A stretch of DNA of 64,000 nt, taken from NCBI RefSeq assembly GCF_019175385.1, contig NC_083343.1, positions 54,024,457-54,088,456 of the forward strand, written 5' to 3'. The translations under genes and the position numbers were made by a program. Under the pieces are notes generated by a model. The model was not told the origin of the DNA and made no database searches. It saw nothing but the letters and a program-made list of their open reading frames with translations. Positions 47,594 through 58,600 of this stretch are shown here, one piece after another. The stretch is from Lycium barbarum. Lineage: Eukaryota > Streptophyta > Magnoliopsida > Solanales > Solanaceae. Every line of letters starts with the position of its first letter. Positions within the stretch are counted from its first letter, which is position 1.

Positions 47594-47628
47594 TGTTTAT
47601 TAGTGTGGCGCACAACAGACCATAAATA
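47594..47628 (-). promoter_or_regulatory. Kissing-loop-like leader hairpin, decayed, element B
   Basis: It lies at the same place as in the other elements, but one arm has lost a base. The loop hexamer reads GTGCGC on the RNA strand, one base from self-complementarity. This matches the decayed state of B. Confidence 0.6.
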
Positions 47629-47673
47629 AGACTCTACTAGACACGGCTCGTAGACACATCCTAGGACTGAACT

Positions 47674-47685
47674 GCTCTGATACCA
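47674..47685 (-). other. Primer-binding site, element B
   Basis: The minus strand reads TGGTATCAGAGC, an exact initiator tRNA-Met site, 4 nt from the 5' LTR start at 47690. Confidence 0.93.
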
Positions 47686-47689
47686 GTTC

Positions 47690-49006
47690 TGTCACAACCC
47701 GACTAGGGGCCATGACGGGTACCCGGGGCTAACCACCGAGCACAACTCATTTGCTTACTCATCATAGTCATTATACACTTCTTTACCATTCATATACTCA
47801 TAATCATAAGAAAACCATTTTTCATTTGAAAACATAATAAAATTTATATACATAAGCCCTTCGGCTATATAAATAATAATATATACACAATAGTAGCATC
47901 GTGAGACCATACTACCCACACATGCGCATCTACGAGCCTATACTAGAGTACTAAACATAGGGACGGGACAAGACCCCGTTGTGCCCAAAATACAAACATA
48001 TATATATGGATGTCAGTACAAACATTTTACTGAGTATGTAAGACATGAATGAAATGAACACAACAGAAGAATCATAAGACATAGGAGGAAGATATAACCT
48101 GCGTGAGTTTTATAGGTGAATACATTTCATACATACATCAAATATTTATATAATCATAGTACATGTATCATCATAGCGTATATATCATCACATCATCATC
48201 ATCATCATCGTTAACCCGCATCTGGGTAACCATCATATGCCGCCCACTAGTGGTGATCATGCCCGACCCTCTAGGCACCGTGTAAACATAGCAGCTCGCC
48301 TTAGCGGTGACATGCCCAGCCATTTACGCACGGTGGAATCGTATGCAGCCCGCCTTTGCGGTGACATGCCAGGCCAACTAGGCGCGGTAGAATCGTATCG
48401 TCATATAATTAATCGTAAACTCATCATTATTACTTATCTCATAGACATATCATCACTTAACATCATTACACATTTATCATTAAAAACATACATTAGGACT
48501 TGAAGGCAACTATGGCTATGTCGGGGTGACATAAGGTCGTGAACCCCCGATTATAGTATGGAGGAATCATCCACATCGTATCTCACCTTGAAGGAACTAA
48601 CATGTTAAGGTGAGTGTATACAAGGAAAAGCATCAATGGAACCATACCTAGAATCATTAGCTTCATGGACATCTTACTTTACTCTAGGACCCTTTATACT
48701 TAACTCATCATCATCATTTTCTTTCTCGTTGTATCTCTTTTCTTTATCTCATACATATATAGCTCATTACAGTCATGGACTCATAGTTCCTTTATTTAGG
48801 AAGATTATGGAAAATTTAGAAAATTCATATCATAGGAGTCATTCCTTAGAAAGAAGGGACTAGCCTTACATACCTCTTTCGTTTTGCGGTTTTATCGCTT
48901 TATCGTTCCCCTTCGATGCTCGCGTTTCTACCTTCAAGAGGATTCGCATCAACATTAGTTAATCGACTATAAGAACGTACTACTATTTCTAGGGAACATT
49001 GGGCAG
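47690..49006 (-). repeat. 5' LTR of element B, U3 side missing
   Basis: 1317 bp align with the 3' LTR from 28891 to about 30360. Relative to that copy, the microsatellite area (about 48000) has a deletion that also removes the CC-rich twin hairpin. The LTR stops at GGGCAG (49001-49006), within the conserved core, where sequence of element G begins. Confidence 0.88.
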
Positions 49007-50312
49007 CTATATAACTTTCAAGGGCCGAAAATCTCCTAGCATCGTCGCAGGGCTTATTCATTCTTTCTCTTACTTCACTTTCTTTGTCGTGGTCACCATT
49101 CTCTTAGCCTCACTTATTGAAATCGGTTCTCGAACCCCACACGTTCCTCTCTTGTTTCATATTACCACACTCTATCCCTTTCACATGCCTACCTTCGAAT
49201 TTTACCCAAATAGTCTCGTGCCTTGCCTGTAGTTTCTCTCGGGGGCTTCACTCACTCATGTTTCTTACCTTTCACTCTTTCCGACATTTTGATCTCCTTA
49301 CCTTCCATCTACTCACTTTCTTTCTTTTCCAAATATCGTTGTATTAGGACTTTCCAATCTTAACCTGTAGTGGAAACAACATCAGCTTACCCTGTAACAT
49401 CTGTACCATATCTTTTGTTTTGTCCATTGAACTCCGTTACCCTGTTCGATTGATGCCTTCCATCCACCGCAACGTTGGTTGCCGGGATACACATACCCGC
49501 TGACATAGCCATGTATGGGATATCATATGCATACGTATATATATATAATTACTACCGTCTCGCTTACAAAATATTTCCAAACACTATTCAAACTCACCCA
49601 AATTCTAGAGCTGTGATGCACCTTCTTTTTCTTCACTGGTCTAGTCCGCCTAGTCCTACGCGACTTCTTAAAGGTTTCTAACCACTCCGCATACTCTAAC
49701 TTCCTTTAGGCTACTCTAGCTTCTCATTTGTCTCTCGTGTATGAATTTATAGGACTTTTAGTACACTTCCCAGGGGGTCACCCATCCTAATATTTCTCTC
49801 ACCCCAGCACGCTTAACCTTGAAACTCTGAGGAAATTCAGTGCGTTAATGCTGGTATAATCATATCCACCTTACTGCATGGCCTTTATCACCTAATTTAA
49901 AGCATATTGAAGCCTTGACAGACTCCCAAACGTTCTCGTAACACGTCTCCCTCCGAATTAGAAAGGGTCTCTTACTCTTCCGACTACATAATAACTGTTT
50001 TCGCCTTTTCAATCCCCAATATTCACCTTTCACCTGTGTGTATGGCTACCTTTCATCCTGAATTTCTAGATTCCTGATGGTAGGGAACACACCTTCGTCT
50101 CCATTAATTATAAATACTCGGTTATCAGCCTGTTTGGATTTCCACTCACCATTCTTACATAATAATCTACAACAGAACTTATTTGTCGACTTTCCCTGAA
50201 TCCCCCAATAGGCCTTGCTCTTACTAAACCTCGAATGTAACCCATTTTAATCCTTTGGACTACTAATCGTCTTTCTCGCAATCATCCTTCATGCCATGCC
50301 AAATCCATAACT
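49007..50312 (-). other. Non-coding internal module of element G
   Basis: It is homologous to 20603-22560 of C. Shared stretches include TACGAGAACGTT, GGAGTGGTTAGAAAC, GAAAAAGAAG and GGAAAGTCCTAATACAACGAT, all on the minus strand and in the same order. No conserved reading frame is present. The right end is the E target duplication TAACT (50308-50312). Confidence 0.75.
49764..49867 (-). other. 5S rRNA-derived segment in element G
   Basis: On the minus strand the segment reads GGATATGATTATACCAGCAT at its start, then GGTTAAGCGTGCTGGGGTGA, then TTAGGATGGGTGACCCCCTG and GGAAGT. It follows plant 5S rRNA in order over about 104 nt with scattered changes, and is closer to 5S than the copy in C. The internal promoter boxes are well kept. 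The 3' end of 5S (about the last 15 nt) is absent. Confidence 0.82.
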
Positions 50313-53300
50313 TGTCACGATCCAACCCCGTAGGCCGTGACTAGTGCCCGATCTGGGCGCTCAAACGCATTCCAGTATATAGCAGAAGCCGACAAGGCTT
50401 TATTTCAAATTTAGCTAATTTCCAGAAAAATTTCGGCAGAGTCTCCGTTGTTTTACGGACTATCCCAAATACCCTGCACGCAGAAAATACCAACAAAGGC
50501 CACACAGGGCCAACAGAGCAACATTTAAATATATGCGGACCGGCCGCCGCGGCGAATGGGATCGCCCAAACGCAACATATACACACATCTGTACAGAAAG
50601 ACCCCAATCCACAAACATATCTACAGACCTCTAAACAGACCGACAGAATCATATGACGGGACAGGGCCCCGCCATACCCATGAATGAGAATATACATATA
50701 TGGAAGTGGCAGACTGTACCAAAAGATGGCTCTGAATAAAAGAGCGCTCCAAATGGCAGAAAAGATATCCTAGACGGACGGATCAACAAACCTGTCGTCG
50801 GTACCTGCGCGGCATGAAAACGTAGCCCCCGAAGAAAGGGTGTCAGTACGAAATATGTACTGAATATGTAAAGCCTGAATTACAGAAACAAAATCATAAC
50901 TGGTACAGAACGTACAGAAAGTGAGTAGAAAATCCAAAGTATCAAATACATATTTTCAAAACATGCAGAGTGTGTACCGAAACATATGTCATATCAAATC
51001 CGGCCCCTGCTAAGGGACTCGGCAGACAGAGCGTGGCCACCCTCCCGACGCTGGTGCCACAACACAGAAGAATCAGAATGGGGGCATAACCCCGTCACAT
51101 AATATATCATATCAGATGGCAATAACAAATCATATCAGAACAAGTGTACATGGCACAGCATACTCCACAAACCCATGTACGCGTATACCTGCCCCCTCAC
51201 ATCGAGGCACGGCTAACAATGCAAAGGATCACGCTTGACAACATATCCTGGCCCGGGCTCAGTGTGGGAAACATTGGGGCATCCACGAATAGAGTAGTGA
51301 GAAACTAAATGCAGTTAAAATATCATAAATATTTTCAGAGACTCGATGAGGCATATCAATGACAAACCAATTCAACGAAGTCAGACGGGATCGTAATAAG
51401 TGGGTTTCAGATGTCATAACGAACTACAGAAGCATAACCTTTCTGAAGTCGTTCCAAGTGCCAAAACAATTTATAAGACTTAAGGAAATATTTAAAATAG
51501 TTTATGTTTAGTAGTTAAAAGAGCATTCAGAACATTCCTTTCAAAAACCGTTCGAAAACAGGCCTTAAGTACAATAAGGGTAAAACCGGGAACAGTGGAC
51601 CCACCTCGGGACAAGCAAGGCGGTGGGCTCAAATTACATATTTTAAGCTTATGGGGTCACCTACAAAGGTTCTACGAACGTTCTATAGCTTCCCAAGTGG
51701 TTTAGAGAAAGTTTGCATAATTTCCAAGAAAGCACACCAAAAGAGTTCAATCTTACTGAAAGAAAAAGTGATATTTTCACTTGCGGATTCCGAGGGGCAG
51801 AAAGTCTTTCGAGGCCCGAATTCGATTCTAATACGCTTAGGCATGCCAAAAGAAGGATCGGGTAGCTTTACATACCTTTTGAGCTTTTTAAGCCTATCCA
51901 AGCTCACTCCCCGTTTCGTCGAAAATCTGCAAATGGTCACATTTACCAATTGTAAGGTATAGATGCTACGAATTCAATTCAACTCGTATTTGTCTACCGA
52001 AATTTCGGCAGCACTTCCCCTATACATATAGCACCCCCGAGAATTCAACTCGGCTCAAAATCATCAACAACAACCCAAACAACAACATCAACAACAACAA
52101 CAATCACTATAAACGCAATATAACTTATTTAGCCATCTTTTCAATACAATATCATAACCTTCACTTTAACCTTAACTTTCAAACTAATCTCAATGATTTC
52201 ACATTCATTATCAATCTAGATCACCACAACATAGTTTAGAAGCATTTCATATCGTTTCCTCAAATTATACACACGATATACATAATATACAAACTTTCCG
52301 CCAAAGTCCTAACTCGTTCAAAACTTCTAATCTTTGGCATACATATTCACAACATGATTCCAACTTCCAAATCTATCAATGATTATCATAATTTGCAACC
52401 TAATAACTTCATTTTCATAATGTCGTAAAATCGTACTAAAGCAACATAAGTTTCTACATTTCATTTCAAAGCAAACTCATATCATGTTACTTTCATTTAC
52501 ATTGCAAGAATCACAATAACACAACTAACACACTAAATAAACTTAATCCATTTCCATTCCACACACTCCACACCACACGGCCATATACTTTTTTTATCAA
52601 CTTCAACTCAATTCATTCAACTTTCATTCCCGACATGCATTTCACTACCACCACAACTAGAATATAACATGAATTCAACACATTATGGCTATACAATATA
52701 CACATGCACACGGCTACACGTATAAACCACACACCCACTTTGCAAACTTCCATTTCTTCATACAATCAACACATTTCTACATATTACAACACAAACAAGA
52801 CTTCATAATACAATAAAAAGGAATGAATCCTCACCTTTTTCTCTAGTATTCTTCACTTGGACAATTGATCAAATTGATGAACCAAGGCCTCTTTCTTCCA
52901 AACCAACTACACCAAGTTGAGAAGGGTACTCAATTTAGTAGGAAAACCACAAAAGAAAAATTTTTGGAGCAATATTTTTGATAGCCAATTTTTCCTTGCC
53001 AAAGCCGAAACCCCCCTTTTGGTTTGCTCTTGTTCTTTTGTTTTTTGTTCTTTCTTCAATCTTCTAAAGGATGAAGATGATATATAATAAGTGTAATATG
53101 GTCCCCCTTAGTTAATTTATCGCATGGAAATTACTTTGGGCCATGGGTTTGGGCCATAGTTGGCCGGCCACCCCATCTCTCTTTGGGCCTCATTTCAATT
53201 CTCATTTTGAGCCCAATTGTCTTGTATATCATATTTTGTAATTCCCGAAACTAATTTTCCGAAATTCCAAATTTTGCCCTTAGCCCTATTCCACACTTCC

Positions 53301-53417
53301 ACAAAAATATTCTTTCATAAACAACTCATGTGCTAAATATAATCAATTATGACTTTATTTCATACAAGTCAAGATTATTTCTAATTTTCCAAATGTGCGA
53401 AAACACGGGATATAACA
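50313..53417 (-). repeat. 3' LTR of element E
   Basis: It is 3105 bp, TGTTATATCCCGTG to GTTGGATCGTGACA on the minus strand. It carries a TATA-like TTATTATATATC (53079-53090), the CCGAAATTTCGG palindrome (51997-52008), a CCGAGAATTCAACTCGG hairpin and a donor-like AAAAG/GTATGTAAAG (near 51882). The CCCCC/GGGGG twin hairpin is damaged in this copy (GGGTGT at 50838-50843). Confidence 0.95.
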
Positions 53418-53453
53418 TCCTCCCCTCCTTTAGAAAATTCGTCCTCGAATGTT
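53418..53453 (-). promoter_or_regulatory. Polypurine tract with upstream hairpin, element E
   Basis: On the minus strand AACATTCG/AGGA/CGAATTTT (53453-53434) has one mismatch in the stem. The tract AAAGGAGGGGAGGA follows and touches the LTR. The hairpin begins within the pol stop codon. Confidence 0.85.
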
Positions 53454-55632
53454 AAATTAATCTTATAGGGTCTGAAAATACTTCGGGGGAGTTTCTGTTT
53501 ATAGACAACACATTCGTTATAGAAATGGAATTAAACAAAGATTCGAGATTACCTGTGGGCATAGGGAACAAATGAAGATATTTCTTCTTCATCTCCTCTT
53601 CGGCCTCCCAGGTCATTTCTTCCCTATTGTTGTTCCGCCACAGCACCTTAACAGAGGCTACATCTTTGTTCCGGAGCTTCCTTACCTGGCGGTGCAAGAT
53701 AGCTACGGGCTGCTCCTCATAAGATAACTGCTCCGTCACCTGAATATCATCCGCAGGGAATATTCTGGAGGGATCACCAATGCATTTGCGGAGCATAGAT
53801 ACATGGAATACCGGATGTACCGCTTCCAAATCTGATGGTAGATCTAACTCATAGGCGACATTTCCGATTTTTCTAACAATCTGATAAGGCCCAATATAAC
53901 GCGGACTGAGCTTACCCTTTCTGCCAAACCGCATCACGCCTTTCATAGGCGATACCTTCAGGAATACCCAATCGCCTACCTGGAATTCCAACGGTCGACG
54001 CCGTTTATCGGCGTATGACTTCTGTCGACTCTGGGCTGCTAACAGTCGCTCTCGGATAAGTTTCACCTTATCAACGGCCTGCTGGATCATATCTGGGCCA
54101 ATTAACTCTGTCTCGCCAATATCAAACCAGCCGATAGGTGACCTGCATTTCCTACCATATAAAGCCTCGTACGGAGCCATCTGGATGCTGGAATGGTAGC
54201 TGTTATTATACGCAAATTCAATCAATGGCAAGTGATCCTCCCAGCTACCTCTGAAATCAATAACACAGGCCCGCAACATATCTTTAAGCGTCTGGATAGT
54301 GAGCTCGGCCTGTCCGTCACTCTGAGGATGACAAGCCGTGCTCAGACTCTCCTGAGTCCCTAATCCTTCCTGGAAAGATCTCCAGAAGTTTGCCGTGAAC
54401 TGGGCACCTCTGTCAGTGATAATATATATAGGAACTCCATGAAGTCGTACAATTTCTTTAATATAAAGCCTGGCATAATCCTCAGCGGAATAAGTAGTTC
54501 TGATGGGGAGAAAATGGGCTGATTTTGTCAGCCTATCAACAATAACCCAGATGGAATCATACTTCCGTGGAGTGCGAGGCAAACCTCTAATGAAGTCCAT
54601 ATTAATGATCTCCCACTTCCACGTCGGAATTTCCATCTCTTGCAACAGTCCACCCGGTTTCTGGTGTTCGATTTTGACCTGCTGACAATTTGGGCACTGG
54701 GCGACGAACTCTGCGATATCCCGTTTCATACCGTCCCACCAATACAGGCACCTGAGATCATGGTACATCTTCGTAGACCCAGGATGAACAGAATAGCGAG
54801 CATAGTGTGCCTCGCCCATAACCTGCTGCCGAAGCCCTGCAATATCAGGTACACACAACCTGCCTCTGTATAGTAAGGTCCCGTCCGAAGTAAACTCAAA
54901 TGGAGTCTTCTCCTTTTCCTGGGCAGTGTCTCTGTACCGAGCTAAAACAGGATCTTCATACTGGTGCTGCTTAATATCTGCATTAATAGATGATTCAGAA
55001 ACCCCTCGGACAGAAATCCGCGTACCACCAGAATCGGCGAGACGAACCCCAAGATTAGTCAACTGATGAATATCACGTACTATCTCTCTCCTGTCTGGCT
55101 GTAAATCTGCCAAGCTGCCCATAGATTTCCGGCTAAGCGCATCTGCAACAACATTAGCCTTGCCCGGATGATACAGAATATCCACATCATAGTCTTTCAG
55201 GAGCTCCAGCCACCTCCGCTGCCGCAAATTAATCTCTTTCTGCTTGAAAATATACTGGAGACTCTTATGATCTGTATAGATATCAACATGAACGCCATAT
55301 AAATAATGTCTCCATATCTTCAGGGCATGGATCACCGCTGCAAGCTCCAGATCGTGAGTAGGATAATTCTTTTCATGCTTTTTCAATTGCCGAGAAGCAT
55401 AAGCTATAACTCTGCCGTGCTGCATCAATACACAGCCCAATCCCACGCCAGAAGCGTCACAATAAATAACATATCCATCGGGTCCCTCTGGAAGAGTCAG
55501 AACTGGAGCTGAACTCAACTTCTCTTTCAGCAACTGGAAGCTTCGTTCACATGCATCGATCCACTGGAACTTAGCTCCCTTCTGAGTTAGCCTTGTCAAA
55601 GGCGCTGAAATCAAAGCAAACCTTTCCACAAA
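53452..55632 (-). CDS. pol: RNase H-integrase-chromodomain open segment, element E
   Basis: This is a 725-codon uninterrupted frame, the C-terminal part of a broken gag-pol. RNase H has [17 protein letters not shown] and [11 protein letters not shown], ending at ADALSRKS. The integrase zinc module has [17 protein letters not shown] and CPNCQQVK. The DDE core has [21 protein letters not shown] and [14 protein letters not shown], so all three acidic positions are present. The GPY/F stretch ([11 protein letters not shown]) leads to a chromodomain ([19 protein letters not shown], about 53665-53609) and a TAA at 53454-53452. RNase H removes genomic RNA, integrase inserts the cDNA, and the chromodomain should target chromatin. 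A TGA at 55635-55633 separates it from RT. Confidence 0.92.
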   Translation of the reverse strand, partial: FVERFALISAPLTRLTQKGAKFQWIDACERSFQLLKEKLSSAPVLTLPEGPDGYVIYCDASGVGLGCVLMQHGRVIAYASRQLKKHEKNYPTHDLELAAVIHALKIWRHYLYGVHVDIYTDHKSLQYIFKQKEINLRQRRWLELLKDYDVDILYHPGKANVVADALSRKSMGSLADLQPDRREIVRDIHQLTNLGVRLADSGGTRISVRGVSESSINADIKQHQYEDPVLARYRDTAQEKEKTPFEFTSDGTLLYRGRLCVPDIAGLRQQVMGEAHYARYSVHPGSTKMYHDLRCLYWWDGMKRDIAEFVAQCPNCQQVKIEHQKPGGLLQEMEIPTWKWEIINMDFIRGLPRTPRKYDSIWVIVDRLTKSAHFLPIRTTYSAEDYARLYIKEIVRLHGVPIYIITDRGAQFTANFWRSFQEGLGTQESLSTACHPQSDGQAELTIQTLKDMLRACVIDFRGSWEDHLPLIEFAYNNSYHSSIQMAPYEALYGRKCRSPIGWFDIGETELIGPDMIQQAVDKVKLIRERLLAAQSRQKSYADKRRRPLEFQVGDWVFLKVSPMKGVMRFGRKGKLSPRYIGPYQIVRKIGNVAYELDLPSDLEAVHPVFHVSMLRKCIGDPSRIFPADDIQVTEQLSYEEQPVAILHRQVRKLRNKDVASVKVLWRNNNREEMTWEAEEEMKKKYLHLFPMPTGNLESLFNSISITNVLSINRNSPEVFSDPIRLI

Positions 55633-56831
55633 TCACCTGTAATAGCCTGCTAACCCCAGAAAACTCCGTACCTCCGTGGGCGTCGTGGGTCTGGGCCAAT
55701 TCTTCACGGCCTCAATCTTCTGTGTATCCACCCGGACACCATCAGCTGCAATAATATGCCCCAGGAATGCCACTGAAGCCAGCCAGAATTCACATTTAGA
55801 AAATTTTGCATATAATTTCTGATGCCGAAGTACCCCTAATACCGCTCTCAAATGATATGCGTGCTCTGCCTCGGACCGAGAATATCATCGATAAATACAA
55901 TTACGAACATATCCAAGAATGGCCTGAATACCCGGTTCATCAGATCCATGAATACCGCAGGAGCATTAGTTAACCCAAAAGACATAACTCTGAATTCATA
56001 ATGCCCATATCGGGTCCGGAATGCTGTCTTAGGAATATCGGCCTCTTGTACCCGCACCTGGTGATAGCCTGACCGAAGATCTATCTTCGAAAAATATTTG
56101 GCGCCCTGCAACTGATCAAACAAATCATCAATTCTGGGGAGGGGGTATTTATTCTTTATGGTTACCTTATTCAACTGTCGGTAATCAATACACATACGCA
56201 ACGACCCGTCCTTCTTACGCACGAATAATACCGGGGCTCCCCAAGGCGAAGTACTGGGTCTGATAAAGCCCTTTTCTAATAGATCCTTCAGCTGCTCCTT
56301 CAATTCCTTTAGTTTTGCAGGTGCCATTCTATACGGGGGAATAGATATAGGCTGAGTATCCGGCAATAAATCAATAGTAAAATCTATCTCCCGCTCTGGA
56401 GGAAGACCTGGAAGCTCATCTGGGAATACATCCGGGAACTCACTACCCACTGGAACTGACTGAAGAGTCGGCGTTTCTGCTTTCAAGTCTTGCACACGAA
56501 CCAGATGATAAATATACCCCTTTCTGATCATCTTCCTCGCCTTAAGGTATGAAATAAACTTACCTTTCGGCGATGCAGTATTACCGGCCCATTCTATAAC
56601 TGGCTCCCCAGGAAACTGGAAACGAACTACCTTATTTTGGCAGTCAACATTGGCATAACAGGAAGCCAGCCAGTCCATACCCATAATAACATCGAACTCG
56701 ATCATATCTAACTCCACCAGATCTGCCTTAGTATCTCGGCCGCATATAATTACAGAACAGTCTTTATATACCTGTTTCGCTACAATAAAGTCCCCGATCG
56801 GTGTAGCTATCTCAAATGGCTCTATAGGCTA
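55633..56831 (-). pseudogene. pol: Protease-RT pseudogene, element E
   Basis: The frame follows a TAG at 56831-56829. The protease flap and C-terminal part ([19 protein letters not shown], about 56696-56640) lead into RT ([20 protein letters not shown], about 56190-56130). FIDDIL (about 55899-55882) has both catalytic Asp. Just after it a 10-bp deletion between short direct repeats changes the frame. The open piece 55851-55636 continues RT in the new frame to YYR, then meets a TGA. RT would copy the RNA into DNA. The breaks inactivate this copy. Confidence 0.9.
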
Positions 56832-58397
56832 GGACGTTATACCAATTTTACTAGCAACAAGAGGCGAAATATACGACAAAGTTGAACCTGGATCAATAAA
56901 TGCATACACAGACCGGGAGAAGACCAATAATGTACCTGTAACGACATTAGGCGATGCCTCCTGGTCCTGGCAGCTGGCCAAAGCATAAATGCGGTTTGAA
57001 GGACCGCTAGTACCAGAAGCTCCACCACGACCTCTGCCGCGACCCGCCGGTGCTGATGTACCCAGCCCTGTAGGGCGCATAGCCACTGATGAAGATGATG
57101 ACCCGACGGCTGATCCGGTTTGCTGCGCTGTACCACCCGAACTACCCTTATACGGGCAATCTCTCACAGAATGGCCCTGACGGCCACAAGAAAAACATGC
57201 ACCGGTGGCTCTGTAGCACTCCCCAGGATGGTATCTGCCACAATAAGAACACTGAGGCCTAGGTGGCCTCGTCTGACCAGAACCCCTATCCGTCCGCGAA
57301 CCTGAAGCCCTGGAGCTCTGACCTGCTCCTAAATAACCCGGGCTATCAAATCTGTGACCTGTAGGCTGTGGAGGTGCGCTCTGTGCCGGCTGGGATGGAT
57401 ATCTGCTAGGCTGCTGCGGCTGCTGAGGCTGTCTGCCCCGAAACGCTCCAGAATACCCGGACGATCTGGCCCTCTTGGGCTGTCTCCGATCCTGACTCCT
57501 ATCGGGCTGATGACCCCTGTGCCGGTCCTCCATGCCCTGGGCGTGCGCCTGAATACAGGCAATATCCATATCGGGCTGAGCGGCCAATACCAAACAACTG
57601 TCGACAAAATACCGGTCCAACCCCATAATATACCTGTGCATCCTGTCAGCCATAGTAGCTACCATAGCAGGTGCATATCGGGCCAATGAGTCGAACTCCA
57701 TACTGTTCTCTCGAACACTGCGGCCCCTCTATCTCAGCAATAAGAATCTGTCAGCCTTGGCCCGCCATAACTCCGGAGGCAGAAAATGGCTAAGAAAAGC
57801 CTGAGAAAAATCATCTCAAACTGCTGGGGGAGCGCCGTCGCCTCTGGATAACTCCCATGACTCGTACCAATTTGCCGCTACATCATACAACCGGTACGAA
57901 GCCAATGTGACTGACTCTGTCGCGGAAGAATTAATCAAATGTAAGGTGCGCCACATCTTCCTGATAAACTCCTCAGGATCCTCCTCGGGCTTTATCCCGA
58001 AGAACTCTGGAGGGCCACAAGTCAAGAACTCACGAGTTCTCGAACTGTCACGCCTATATGCTCGGTCACCTCCCAATCCGTGCCCCTGAACCTGTCCTGC
58101 CACAAGTCTGGTCAATAGCTGGACTGCCTCTCTCATAGTCTGATCCTCAGTCCCTGGCCGTGGAGCTGGAGGCTCAGGTACTGGAATCTTGGGAGCTGGC
58201 GGTGGAGCCGCCCCTCGACCTGCAGCTGCTGCTGCTCCAATCTCCTCTACATGTGGCGGTGTGGAAGAGCCCTCTGCCGGGTGCAAAATATCAGGAGCAA
58301 TATGTGCATGGGCCCTGGTAACCCTCTGGGCCCGACTAGTCTCTCCCACAGCTGCTGCCTTGGCCTTTTGGGCCGCTGCCGCCTTTTTTGGAGGCAT
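56829..58397 (-). pseudogene. gag: Gag and protease N-terminus, nearly open, element E
   Basis: The ATG at 58397 lies 2 nt after a TTTGCAG acceptor and begins MPPKKAAAAQKAKAAA. An Ala/Pro-rich part comes first, then the capsid domain (GPPEFFGIKPEEDPEEFIRK, SVTLASYRLYDVAANWYESW, about 58030-57840), then an Arg/Gln/Pro-rich linker. Two zinc modules follow: CSYCGRYHPGEC (about 57259-57224) and CFSCGRQGHSVRDC (about 57202-57161). A Gly/Arg-rich stretch then leads into protease with FIDPGSTLSYISP (about 56906-56868). Stops lie at 57818-57816 and 57731-57729 and at the end (56831-56829). The two-module nucleocapsid is complete here, unlike in A and B. Confidence 0.92.
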
Positions 58398-58505
58398 AAC
58401 TGCAAATGTAACAATTCGTTAGGGAGGAATCATCCTGATAACACAGCTCTATCGCACGATCTAAGACAGAAAGAAGGGTAGTATCCTAAATGCCCTGTAG
58501 CCTCC

Positions 58506-58541
58506 TGTTTATAGGTGTGGTGCACAACACACCGATAAACA
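58506..58541 (-). promoter_or_regulatory. Kissing-loop-like leader hairpin, element E
   Basis: In the RNA sense the arms TGTTTATCGGTGTG and CACACCTATAAACA pair at 13 of 14 positions. The loop is TTGTGCAC with palindrome GTGCAC (58520-58525). It is 43 nt from the primer-binding site. The conserved box GATCGTGCGATAGAGC is at 58461-58446. Confidence 0.78.
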
Positions 58542-58584
58542 AGACTCTACTAGACACGGTCTGTAGACATTCCGAGGACGAACC

Positions 58585-58596
58585 GCTCTCATACCA
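58585..58596 (-). other. Primer-binding site, element E
   Basis: The minus strand reads TGGTATGAGAGC, one change from the exact initiator tRNA-Met site, 4 nt from the LTR at 58601. Confidence 0.88.
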
Positions 58597-58600
58597 CTTT

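Larger units (their letters stand above)
47485..48873 (-). other. Candidate leader intron of element B
   Basis: The donor-like GAG/GTATGTAAGG has its intron side from 48873 in the 5' LTR. The acceptor ATTTCAG has its intron end at 47485, 2 nt before the gag ATG, with CCTAACC about 20 nt upstream. Length 1389 nt. Confidence 0.58.
28891..49006 (-). mobile_element. Element B: degraded Tekay-like element, split by H
   Basis: The minus-strand element has its 3' LTR at 28891-31499, pol at 31627-35050, the protease start and gag at 46041-47482, and a truncated 5' LTR at 47690-49006. H (35051-46040) sits inside the protease coding region. Removing H and one copy of its 5-bp duplication joins the two protease parts in order. 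The 5' LTR is cut at 49006 against element G, so the outer target duplication is lost. Confidence 0.92.

Noticed and set aside
49117..49347. Possible membrane protein frames (hydrophobic, Phe/Leu/Ser rich)
   Set aside because: It is the antisense of a purine-rich stretch in the G module, with no start context and no conservation as a frame in C or H.
49764..49867. Functional 5S rRNA gene
   Set aside because: The 3' end is missing and there are many substitutions. It sits alone inside a retrotransposon and not in a tandem 5S array.
51651..51962. 103-codon plus-strand frame found again at 59938-60249
   Set aside because: It is the antisense of the E LTRs. It recurs only because both LTRs carry it, and it overlaps the donor-like site on the transcribed strand.
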